Shown here in pieces: positions 1-10,086 of a stretch of 64,000 bases of DNA. The notes under the pieces were generated by a model, which saw only the letters and a program-made list of their open reading frames with translations, was not told the origin of the DNA and made no database searches. Location of the stretch: the NCBI RefSeq assembly GCF_018812025.1, contig NC_063062.1:1860754-1924753 (forward strand). Reading direction: 5' to 3'. The stretch comes from Megalobrama amblycephala (lineage: Eukaryota > Chordata > Actinopteri > Cypriniformes > Xenocyprididae). Position 1 is the first letter of the stretch; every line of letters begins with the position of its first letter. The position numbers were made by a program, and so were the translations under genes.

Positions 1-168
1 GTGACAGTGTAAACATATATAATATATAAAATATTCCGTATAATAATATAATAGATAGGCCTATATAAAATTTAATAACAGATATAATTATGTATTGTGT
101 TTCCAGTCTGTTTTCTTCATGTAAACAGTGCTTTAAGGCTAATAAAAATGTATTAATTGTTATTTAAT

Positions 169-219
<51 letters not shown>

Positions 220-1718
220 CTTTTTAATTATTTACTTATTTTGCAAAACACAACAGTTTTATATGGAGGAGATAAAATAATTATAGAATAGAATAGAATA
301 GAATAGAATAGCCATTCAAATAATTTTCTTACAGCTGTCATATTAAATTAAATAAATAACATTTTTTAAACAAATATTTTTGGCAGATTTTGAACAAAAA
401 CTTGCAAAAGACTTTAACTTTAGCTTAGTATTTTTTTTTTTACTTTTAGAGCATCCGGCACATTTGACTCATAGACATACTTAGAAACACATTTGAAAAT
501 AATCCAAATAAAAAATAAATAAATAAATGATTTTTGCTGTTTATACAAAAATCTCTTGTGGCAAATGTAATTGGCTGATGTCCTTCCACCTCCATTATAT
601 TGTAAAAGAGCAGCTTGGAAAATAAGGTAAACAATGCCAGAAGTTTGATTTCTGGATGAACTAAGTGTTTATTATAGGGAGAGGAAATGCTTTAACCCGT
701 TTGGACTGCCCTGCTTTATTTCAGGCTGTTTTATTTCCCTAATTTATACAGGATTCAGACTTTAATTGACTAAATATTTGAATTAATGAGGCTCTGGTGG
801 TTTTAATGAGCCGAAATCAAAGACAAATATTTAAAACCTAAAACGATGAGTGATGTGCCAACAAGGTTTTCAAACACGCGTCCTCGTCCCGTGATGAAGG
901 CGCGTGTCTGTGACTCGTGTGTGTCAGTAGGCACGAGTGATTAATGTGATCTGCGGGTCAGCGGCGTTTCATCAAGATGTTACGACGAGACTCTCATCCG
1001 ACGAGGTGCAAATGTCCTTGAGTGTTTGCATAGAACTCTGGGTAGTTTGAGCTTCGTTTGATTAATTCAAATATAACGTGACTTATTTCAGGTGTGTCAG
1101 ACTGAAGCTGTGTACACTGGAGCTCATCCTGATCTTTGTTCAGTCGTGTCAGGAACAGGTTAAAAAATGAAGCCTGGAAAACTTCAGCTTTGTTTCTGCG
1201 TGAGGATCTGATTATTTCCGTTCAGTTACTTTGCATTAATTTCATATTTTATGACTATAATCAGTAAGAAATAAACTGACAAAGTGTCTCTTTGTTTAGA
1301 AAACAAGTTTATTTGATTTAATATGTAATTTGAATGACCTTACTATTCTATTCTATTGTATTCTATTCTATTCTGTTCTGTTCTATTGTATTCTATTGTA
1401 TTCTATTCTATTCTATATAGTTTGTCTGAAACTATATGGAATAGAATAAAACTTGTTTTTGCTAAATATAAATAAATACATGAATGAGTAATATATTTTA
1501 TATAAAATTAAGTTATAAATATTATTATTTATTATTATAATTATAACTTTTTGTTTCCAATCTGTATATGGAATTTGTTTCATGTAAACAGGGTTTTTAA
1601 GGATAATTCCGTTTGTTATTTATTATTTAATATTATGTATTGTTTATTTTTATTTTTTGCAGAACACAAAGCAGTTTTATATGGAGGAGATAAAATAATT
1701 CACCATACAAACAATATA
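1..1718. other. AT-rich intronic DNA with short microsatellites
   Basis: No exon-like reading frame recognised. It contains (TA)n at about 172-216, AATAG units at 284-311, and TTCTA units at 1344-1416, the last being the complement of the large array that follows. Confidence 0.7.
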
Positions 1719-2706
1719 GAATAGAATAGAACAGAATGGAATAGAGTAGAGTAAAGTAGAATAGAATGGAATGGAATGGAATGGAATGGAGTAGAGTAGA
1801 GTAGAGTAGAGTAGAGTAGAGTGGAATAATAGAATGGAATAGAGTGAAATGGAATAGAATGGAATGGAATAGAGTAGAGTAGAATGGAATAGAATATAAT
1901 GGAATGGAATATAGTAGAATGGAATAGAACAGAATAGAATAGAACAGAACGGAATGGAAAATAATAGAATGGAATGGAATGGAATAGAATAGAATGGAAC
2001 AGAATGGAATAGAGTAGAGTGGAATGGAATGGTATAGAACAGAATGGGATGGAGTAGAGTAGAATAGAATGGAATTGAATGGAATGGAATATAATAGAAT
2101 GTAATGGAGTAGAGTAGAATGGAACAGAGTAGAATAGAATGGAACAGAATGGAATAGAATGGAATGGAATATAGTGGAATGGAATAGAATGGAATAGAGT
2201 AGAGTGGAATAGAATATAATGGAATGGAATAAAGTGGAATGGAATAGAGTAGAGTAGAATGGAATAGAGTAGAATGGAATAGAATATAATGGAATGGAAT
2301 ATAGTAGAATGGAATAGAACAGAATGGAATGGAATGGGGAAAAATAGAATGGAATAGAATAGAATAGAATAGAATAGAATGGAATAGAGTAGAGTGAAAT
2401 GGAATGGAATGGTATAGAACAGAATGGGATGGAGTAGAGTAGAGTAGAATAGAATGGAATTGAATGGAATGGAATATAATAGAATGTAATGGAGTAGAGT
2501 AGAATAGAATGGAATAGAACAGAGCGGAATAGAGTAGAATAGAATGGAATGGAATAGAATGGAGTAGAATCAAATGGAATAGAATGGAATGGAATACAAC
2601 AGAACAGAACGGAATGGAAAATAATGGAATGGAAAATAATAGAATGGAATGGAATAGAATAGAATAGAATAGAATGGAATAGAATAGAATGGTATAGAAT
2701 AGAATG
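1719..2706. repeat. Pentanucleotide satellite (AATAG/AATGG)n, about 1 kb
   Basis: Almost 1 kb built of 5-bp units GAATA, GAATG and GAGTA with rare substitutions. On the minus strand it reads open in more than one frame as low-complexity Ser/Phe/Ile/Tyr/His strings, which is an artefact of a stop-free 5-bp unit. It is flanked by more of the same motif at 284-311 and 1344-1416 and followed by (TA)n at 2752-2787. Confidence 0.95.
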
Positions 2707-2750
2707 TTCATTCAAATTATTTTCTTACAGCTGTCATATTAAATCAAAGG

Positions 2751-2751
<1 letters not shown>

Positions 2752-2787
<36 letters not shown>
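2752..2787. repeat. (TA)n microsatellite
   Basis: Uninterrupted alternating TA directly after the pentanucleotide array. Confidence 0.9.
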
Positions 2788-2790
<3 letters not shown>

Positions 2791-3518
2791 AGATATTTGT
2801 CAGTTTATTAACAAAAACTTGTTAAAAAAATGTAACTTGTATAAAAATCTTTTAGATTTCTAAAATACTTTTAGAACCTCTGGTAGATTTTAACCCATAG
2901 ACCTCCATTGTAAGTGCAACATAGTTAATGTTTACCGTTCGCTTTTACAAACCGAGAGTTTCTGAGATATTCAGTGTTTCATGATGCCGTCAGTTGTGTT
3001 TAACACAGAATATTACTTTAATATCAGTTCTCAGTCTTCTCTTCTTCCATTATTTCCGTTGTGAACATTTGGAAATCTCCTGATTGTTCACTGCCGTGTT
3101 TATCGTGAGCGCTGAGCTCAGGTGTGACAGCAGGACTGAGAACTAGTTGACTTCAGTATTTAATATTCTTTCATGTTCTGACGTCTGTCCTTTACGGCCC
3201 TTTTCTGTCTGTTCTGTTAGAATCAATGATTGACAGACACTAACGGCATGCCGAGGCTGCTGGGAAAAACAAACCTGTAGGCCGTTCTGGATTGGCTGTC
3301 GGTGGGCATGTTGCCACTCAATCAGATTTCTGCTCCACTCAATATGCAAATGAGGCTCAAGACGAGAGAAAGTCACTCTTGCACTGTATGATGATGGAGA
3401 AGTACATACTTTGAGTATATAGCAATACACTGAGTTAAAAAACACCCAGTTTGGGTCATTTTGTCAACCCTGCGCTTTTGACCCAGCTTAAATGTTTTTT
3501 ACCCAACATGCTGGGCTG
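2788..3518. other. Intronic DNA without recognised features
   Basis: Mixed-composition sequence; the 100-codon frame on the minus strand at 3143-3445 has no recognisable domain. Confidence 0.5.
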
Positions 3519-3630
3519 TCTTATTTACATCTACATTTATGCTTTTAGTAGAAGCTTTTATCCAACGCGACTTACAAAGGGGGAACAAAAGCTATTCATC
3601 AAAGAGCCAACAATATTTGTGCCAGGTTTA
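3519..3630. repeat. Fragment of a common teleost dispersed repeat
   Basis: Contains the motif AAGCTTTTATCCAACGCGAC followed by TTACAA, a diverged copy of the TTTATCCAAAGCGACTTACA signature scattered through fish genomes. Family name not assigned. Confidence 0.6.
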
Positions 3631-3690
3631 TTAGACAACTAGATTAGGAATAAGCTAGAGAAGAGACAAGAAGAGAAGAAATAGAAGGTT

Positions 3691-3725
<35 letters not shown>

Positions 3726-3742
3726 ACAGACACACACACACA

Positions 3743-3778
<36 letters not shown>
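3691..3778. repeat. (GT)n-(CA)n inverted microsatellite
   Basis: About 30 bp of GT repeats, a short spacer around TTAACAGA, then about 50 bp of CA repeats. The halves are mutually complementary and could form a long hairpin. Confidence 0.9.
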
Positions 3779-3781
<3 letters not shown>

Positions 3782-3953
3782 GCCCCTCGGCACAAAGCTT
3801 TTATCATCTGCAGCAGCTGTCTGTCAGTTTTCTTCTGTTATTATTTCCAAACTTCAGTCTGTGCCAAATTTGTGTGTGTTTCTGTAGAAAATAACATATG
3901 AGCCACCAAATTCTCACTTTTTGGTGGAATGACATATTTGCAATGGAATGAGG

Positions 3954-5572
3954 TAGTGGTGTAACAATATATTATCGTAATATATCACAATTCAAAAATG
4001 CAACAGGCCAAAAGTTTTTAATTAAACTAAAGTCTTTGAAAGAAGTCTCTTCTGCTCACCAAGGCTGCATTTATGTGATGAAAAAATGCAGAGAAATAAA
4101 CAGAAATATTGTGAAATATTATTTCAGTTTACAATAAGTGCAGCACAACTGTTTTCAATATTGATAATAATCATAAATGTTTCTTGAGCAGCAAATCATC
4201 ATATTAGAATGATTTCTGAAGGATCATGTGACACTAAAGACTGGAGTAATGATGCTGAAAATTCAGCTTTGATCACAGGAATAAATTACACTTTACTATA
4301 TATTCACATAGAAAACAGCTATTTTAAATTGTAATAATATTTCAGGATTTTTTACTATATTTTTAATTAAAAAATTCAGCTTTGATCACAGGAATAAATT
4401 ATATTTTACTATATATTCACATAGAAAACAGCTGATTTAAAATGTAATAATATTTTGTGATTTTTACTGTATTTTTATTCAAATAAATTCAGCTTTGATC
4501 ACAGGAATAAATTACACTTTACTATATATACATAGAAAACAGCTGTTTTAAACTGTAATAATATTTTGTGATTTTTACTGTATTTTTATTCAAATAAATT
4601 CAGCTTTGATCACAGGAATAAATTACATTTTACTATATATTCACATAGAAAACAGCTATTTTAAATTGTAATAATATTTCAGGATTTTTTACTATATTTT
4701 TAATTAAATAAATTCAGCTTTGATCACAGGAATAAATTATATTTTACTATATATTCACATAGAAAACAGCTGATTTAAAATGTAATAATATTTTGTGATT
4801 TTTACTGTATTTTTATTCAAATAAATTCAGCTTTGATCACAGGAATAAATTACACTTTACTATATATACATAGAAAACAGCTGTTTTAAACTGTAATAAT
4901 ATTTTGTGATTTTTACTGTATTTTTATTCAAATAAATTCAGCTTTGATCACAGGAATAAATTACATTTTACTATATATTCACATAGAAAACAGCTATTTT
5001 AAATTGTAATAATATTTCAGGATTTTTTACTATATTTTTAATTAAATAAATTCAGCTTTGATCACAGGAATAAATGACATTTTACTATATATTTACATAG
5101 AAAACAGCTATTTTAAATTGTAATAATATTTCACTGTTTTTACTGTATTTTTGCAGCCTTAGTGAGCTAAAGAGACTTCTTTCAAAAAACATTATAAAAT
5201 CTGAATTATTACAAACTTTTGATCAGTAGTGTATGTATTGTGTATAGTTTACCCAAAATGAATGTTTAGACAAATTTAATTTAGCATCAAATATGGATTT
5301 AGGATTTAATAAAATACAATATTTAAAACTTTTTCAGTGTATGTAGTAAGGGACATAGTGCATATATGTCTATCATAATTCTGTATTTTTAGCTAAGTAG
5401 AATCATGAATATTTCTATTCTGGTGTCGCCAGACATAATCTGTAATGTAATACCAAATTTAGCTTTGTAATGAACAGTGCTTTTGTTAACTGTTTAACTC
5501 TTTTTTAAGTATCATGAAATCAGTATTGCATTTTGAATCAAATTGTGCCATGAGTGTATTGTTACACCCCTA
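3954..5572. mobile_element. hAT-like non-autonomous element with internal tandem repeats
   Basis: The left end TAGTGGTGTAACAATA is inversely matched at the right by TATTGTTACACCCCTA. GGGGTGTAAC ends are typical of hAT-derived non-autonomous elements in fish. No clear 8-bp target duplication was visible. Inside lies a second repeat (about 4010-5235) whose arms are inverted copies of each other (GAAGTCTCTTCTGCTCACC against the complement near 5160-5185), with a tandem array between them. No transposase is present. Confidence 0.6.
4258..5135. repeat. Tandem array, about 113-bp unit, about 8 copies, higher-order period about 336 bp
   Basis: TTCAGCTTTGATCACAGG recurs near 4263, 4375, 4489, 4600, 4713, 4825, 4937 and 5050. 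Variant units repeat in blocks of three (the copies at 4489 and 4825 share the same variants), so a trimer was duplicated. Confidence 0.88.
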
Positions 5573-6921
5573 AAAGGAGGGAGAGAAAACCGAAAATGTA
5601 CGTTCTGTCATCTCGTCCTCATGTTGTTTCAAACTCAGAAAAGAGCAGCGTGAACATCCTTCATCTCTTCAGACATCAGCACTCGTTCCTCATCCTGAAG
5701 GGAGCAGCATTAATCTGGTCTGCTGATGGTGTTTGTGCATCCATTCATTTCTCTGCAATGATAAGACGCTCAGGCGGGCGGCTGTCAGATGTCAGTGGTG
5801 TTTTGATCACTCTTTAGTTGTCTTTATATCTTTTTTCTGCGTTCACATTAAGAGGCCGGTCCTCTCGTCATCTGTTGGACGCGGTCACTGACAGGTTCTT
5901 ATTTTCCAGACCATTTCCTCTGCAGAAAGACACGACACACGCAGAGAGACGGACAGTGATGAGAGACGACTGAATATTTGACTCTTGAAGGGACCAGCAA
6001 ACTTTCAGATTTCAGTCCATGTTTGGGTTGGTTAGTTTGTTTCATTTGTTTGTTTCGATCTTATGGTATAATGTTAACATTCAGTGAGCTGTTGCTGAGA
6101 GATTTTGAGTTTGATCACTGATAGTACTAGTAAGGACCCAGATAACAAAAATATGTTCTGAGAATGTTCCCGTTAAGTTATGAAAATCAATGTTCAAAAT
6201 ATCCAGTTTTTAATGTTAATATGAATGATATTAAGGTTTGGACATGAAAAACAGACTCAGATTTAACTGCTGTGACATATAACGTCTTTATTTATCTTAA
6301 AATTAAATAAAACCACTCATAAAAGTGGTCTTCTTTTCAATTAATGACATATTCACACTTTATATCAACTTGCATAGAAACATCATTCTTTCTAGCAGAC
6401 ATATTTATTTGTATAAATCAAATATAGATTAATCCTATTAAGCTATTAAAGTTATTCAGGCAAGAACATTGAGTGATTTTATCTTTTTCTGTTGTTGTTT
6501 GATTAATATTAATGATGTACAGCGGCAGGTTTATTTGGCTGCTGTCACTTTAAGACCGAATGCACAGATTCAATACACTGATACACATCTGATATTCTCC
6601 CAACTGTTTACATTCACTTAACACATAACTGACTGTGTTTGCATGAATACTCACCAAAATGGACATTTTGACAATTTTTTTGTGCATTTGTCCGTTCAAG
6701 CGTGAAAAGACATGAAAGAGAGCTCAGTTCAATATTTGTGCGTTTTTATTCATTGACGAAAATATTAATAGATTTTCCTCATAGTTTTTGACTTTCAAAA
6801 CTGGTTTTTATTTAGTTATCGTCTCATTTTCGTCAGTTAAAAAAATGTTGTTGATGAAGATGATCACAAAAAATATTTGTCAGCAAGATTAACACTGATA
6901 TACAGTATACACACATATATA
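5573..6921. other. Intronic DNA, partly repeat-derived
   Basis: No exon recognised. The 87-codon frame at 5554-5817 starts inside the transposon end and includes CATGTTGTTTCAAACTC, a common fish-repeat motif. Confidence 0.5.
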
Positions 6922-6923
6922 TA

Positions 6924-8431
6924 CACTGCTCAAAAAATTAAAGGAACACTTTGAAGATCTCAATGGGGAAAAATTTCATGCTGGATATCTGTACTTATAT
7001 GGACTGGGTAATGTTTTTGGAGCGAAAAGATGCCACATCATTAGATGGAAATGAAAATTATCAACCTACAGAGGACTGAATTCAAAGACACCCTGAAAAT
7101 CAAAGTGGAAAAATGATGCAGCAGGCTAGTCCGTTTTGCTGAAATTTCATTGCAGCAACTCAAAGTGGTACTCAGTAGTTTGTATGGCCCCCACGTGCTT
7201 GTATGCATGCCTGACAACTTCGGAGCATGCTCCCAATGAGACGACGCATGGTGCCCTGGGGTATTTCCTCCTAGATCTGGACCAGGGCATCACTGACCTC
7301 CTTGACAGTCTGAGGTGCAACCTTACGGCGTCAGATGGACCGAAACATAATGTCCCAGAGGTGTTGTATTGGATTTAGGTCAGGCGAGCGTGGGGGCCAT
7401 TCAATGGTATGAATTCCTTCATCCTCCAGGAACTGCCTACATACTCTCGTCACATGAGGCCGGGCATTATTGTGCACCAGGAGGAACCCAGGACCCACTG
7501 CACCAGCGTAGGGTCTGACAGTGGCTCCAAGGATTTCATCCCGATACCTAATGGCAGTCAGGGTGCCATTGTCTAGCCTGTAGAGGTCTGTGCATCCCTC
7601 CATGGATATGCCTCCCCAGAACATCACTGACCCACCACCAAACTGGCCATTCTAAACGATGTTACAGGCAGCATAACATTTTGTGAAAAGCACAGGGCGC
7701 CAGTGGTGGACCTGCCAATTCTGTTGTTCAATGGCAAATGCCAATCGAGCTCCACGGTGCTGGGCAGTGAGCACAGGGCCCAATAGAGGACTTTGGGCCC
7801 TCAGGACAACCCTCATGAAGTCTGTTTCTGATTGTTTGGTCAGAGACATTCATAGCAGTGGCCTGCTGGAGGTCATTTTGTAGTGCTCTGGCAGTGCTCA
7901 TCCTGTTCCTCCTTGCACAAAGGAGCAGACACCGGTCCTGCTGATGGGTTAAGGACCTTCTACGGCCCTGTCCAGCTCTCCTCGAGTAACTGCCTGTCTC
8001 CTGGAATCTCCTCCAGGCTCTTAAGACTGTGCTGAGAGACACAGCAAACCTTCTGGCAATGGCACGTATTGATGTGCCATCCTGGAGGAGTTGGACTGCC
8101 TGTGCAACCTCTGTAGGGTCCAGGTATCGCCTTATGCTACCAGTAGTGACACTGACCCTAGCCAAATGCAAAACTAGTGAAAAACAGTCAGAAAAGATGA
8201 CTAGGTAAAAAATGTCAGTGGCCTCCACCTGTAAATCCATTCCTGTTTTGGGGGTCGTCTCATTGTTGCCCATCTAGTGCACCTGTTGTTCATTTCATTA
8301 ACACCAAAGCAGCTGAAACTGATTAACAACCCCCTCTGCTACTGAACTGACCAGATCAGTATCCCAGGAGTTTAATGGACTTGATGCCATTCTCTGATTA
8401 AAAAGTGTTCCTTTAATTTTTTTGAGCAGTG
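6924..8431 (-). mobile_element. Tc1-like DNA transposon, full length but inactive
   Basis: Ends are CACTGCTCAAAAAATTAAAG on the left and its near-perfect inverse on the right (CTTTAATTTTTTTGAGCAGTG), each flanked by TA (6922-6923 and 8432-8433), the Tc1/mariner target duplication. The 1508-bp element carries a broken transposase on the minus strand. Its length and ends show an intact insertion. Confidence 0.93.
7331..8273 (-). pseudogene. Tc1-like transposase pseudogene
   Basis: The N-terminal part (about 8273-7815) has the paired-like helix-turn-helix region: [40 protein letters not shown], then GRRR. The central part continues in another frame around 7849-7652 ([18 protein letters not shown]), and the catalytic C-terminus lies at 7627-7331. 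At least two frameshifts separate the pieces, and the region of the first catalytic Asp is damaged at 7630-7660. The second catalytic position reads HNNARPH, where family members have HDNARPH, and the third reads DLNPIQHLW instead of DLNPIEHLW. Two DDE residues are therefore substituted in addition to the frame breaks, so it cannot encode an active enzyme. Confidence 0.88.
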
Positions 8432-8433
8432 TA

Positions 8434-9825
8434 TTTACAAACTTTTATGTTAGATGTGATTAATCATGATTAATCAATTTGACAGCACTAATAAATAATC
8501 TTTTATGCCAACATTTTGAGAATATTCTTAAAGACCAAATAAAAACCAGGAATAACGTTTACTCATAATATTGAGAGAACCTTGCCATAACGTTAGCTAG
8601 AGTTCTGAGAACATTTCCTCTTTGATGGGGTCGGGTCACATGTCTTGTTTACAAACTTGTTCCAGATTCAGTGATTCAAACTGATTATGACTCATCTGTC
8701 AGTTTGTAAAAACAAACACACATCACATGCGCAGCAGTGGTGTGTGTCTTCTATTCAATGTTTAAACTATTTTCAGGTTACATTTGTTTATATTGCTTCA
8801 AAAATAACTATAATAATAGGCTGCATGTATACTTTCTCACCACTAACTGTTTGGCTGTTAATAATCACCTTGTTTTCAGATCATTTGTCCTCAGATCTGC
8901 AGGTATATTGATGGTGGCAGACAGAGGTGAAGTGACATCATGGCCCTCAGGGTCTTTACTGCCTGTCTGAGATCTGCATCCGCTGCTCTGAAGCCTCTTT
9001 AGGGGGTTATTATGCCACTTTTTGCAGCCAAGCGTCGGCTGGAGGATCTCTAAAGTGCAGCTCAGTTCAGGCGTGAAAGCTAATTAATAGTGATCCATCT
9101 CCTGTAGGTGTGTGCGAGCGCGCTGCGGACGCAGAGATGACGAATATAACTCATAGGTCCGGGAATGAAAAGATAACGGACTGTAAATTCAATTTCTCTC
9201 CCATCCGTCCCTCAGGAAACTTCCAGCATCCTCTGTGGGTAATTTCATTTTTCTCAGCGTAGACTAACATGTCGGAAACGTTCATTATTGCGCTTATGGC
9301 TTGTTAATTAGGCTTATAAAGCTGACACGAGTAGCCCCTGATGTGTGCGGAGCCCCGGGCCCCTTGAGCACACGGATAATGAGACAGACCGGGTCTTACT
9401 GCTATACGCTGGTTTACAGTCAAACAGATTATAATATACATACATTCATGATGTAACACTGCTGTATTAAACTTTAAATGCTTTTTATTTTTCCCTTGAG
9501 GGCCATTCATAATGTTCTTTGCATAATTTCAAGCTTTTCTGGTCCTTACGATCTCACAGTCTGTTTGTGCTACTGTGCCTTTAAGACTTCTCTATGTAGA
9601 TGTCTGTTGTGATTGGCTAAGCCGTTTGCATTTGAAATGAGTTGTGTGTTGTCAGATCTAATGTAATCATCATGTTTGTGATGTCATTACCATGAAGCAG
9701 TCAATGATCTGAGGTGAATCTTTACAGTATTTCTACCTAGACTCGTACATCAGACTTCTTCAGAAATTGTTATTGTCTTATGAGCTGTTTAATGACGACT
9801 CTTAGCACTACCGGTAACAAGTTTG
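8434..9825. other. Intronic DNA without recognised gene
   Basis: Mostly single-copy looking sequence (for example 8900-9400). Short frames here show no domain and lack exon-like splice borders. Confidence 0.5.
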
Positions 9826-10086
9826 TTAATGTTTTTGAAAGAAGTCTCATCAAGGCTGCATTTATTCAAAAATACAGTAAAAATTGTGAAATATTATTAC
9901 AATTTAAAAGATCTGTTTTCTGTGAAAATATTTTTAACTGTTATTTATTCCTGTGATCAAAGCTGAATTTTCAGCATCATTACTCCAGTCTTCAGTGTCA
10001 CATGATCCTTCAGAAATCATTCTGATATGATGATTTGCTGCTCAAGAAACATTTATGATTATTCAATATCAATGTTGAAAACAGTT
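9826..10086 (-). mobile_element. Fragment of the TTTGATCACAGG-family MITE
   Basis: Reverse-orientation copy of the dispersed element also found at 4010-5235, 14258-15215, 30555-31365 and 44335-44615. Recognisable parts are CAAGGCTGCATTTATT, TTCCTGTGATCAAAGCTGAA and GTCACATGATCCTTCAGAAA. It stops at AAAACAGTTGT, where the 22-bp minisatellite begins. Confidence 0.8.

Noticed and set aside
1633..2715. Two long minus-strand reading frames (360 and 344 codons)
   Set aside because: They are translations of the 5-bp satellite; open in overlapping frames with only Ser, Phe, Ile, Leu, Tyr and His repeats.
7136..7883. Plus-strand frames across the Tc1-like element
   Set aside because: Shadows of the antisense transposase.
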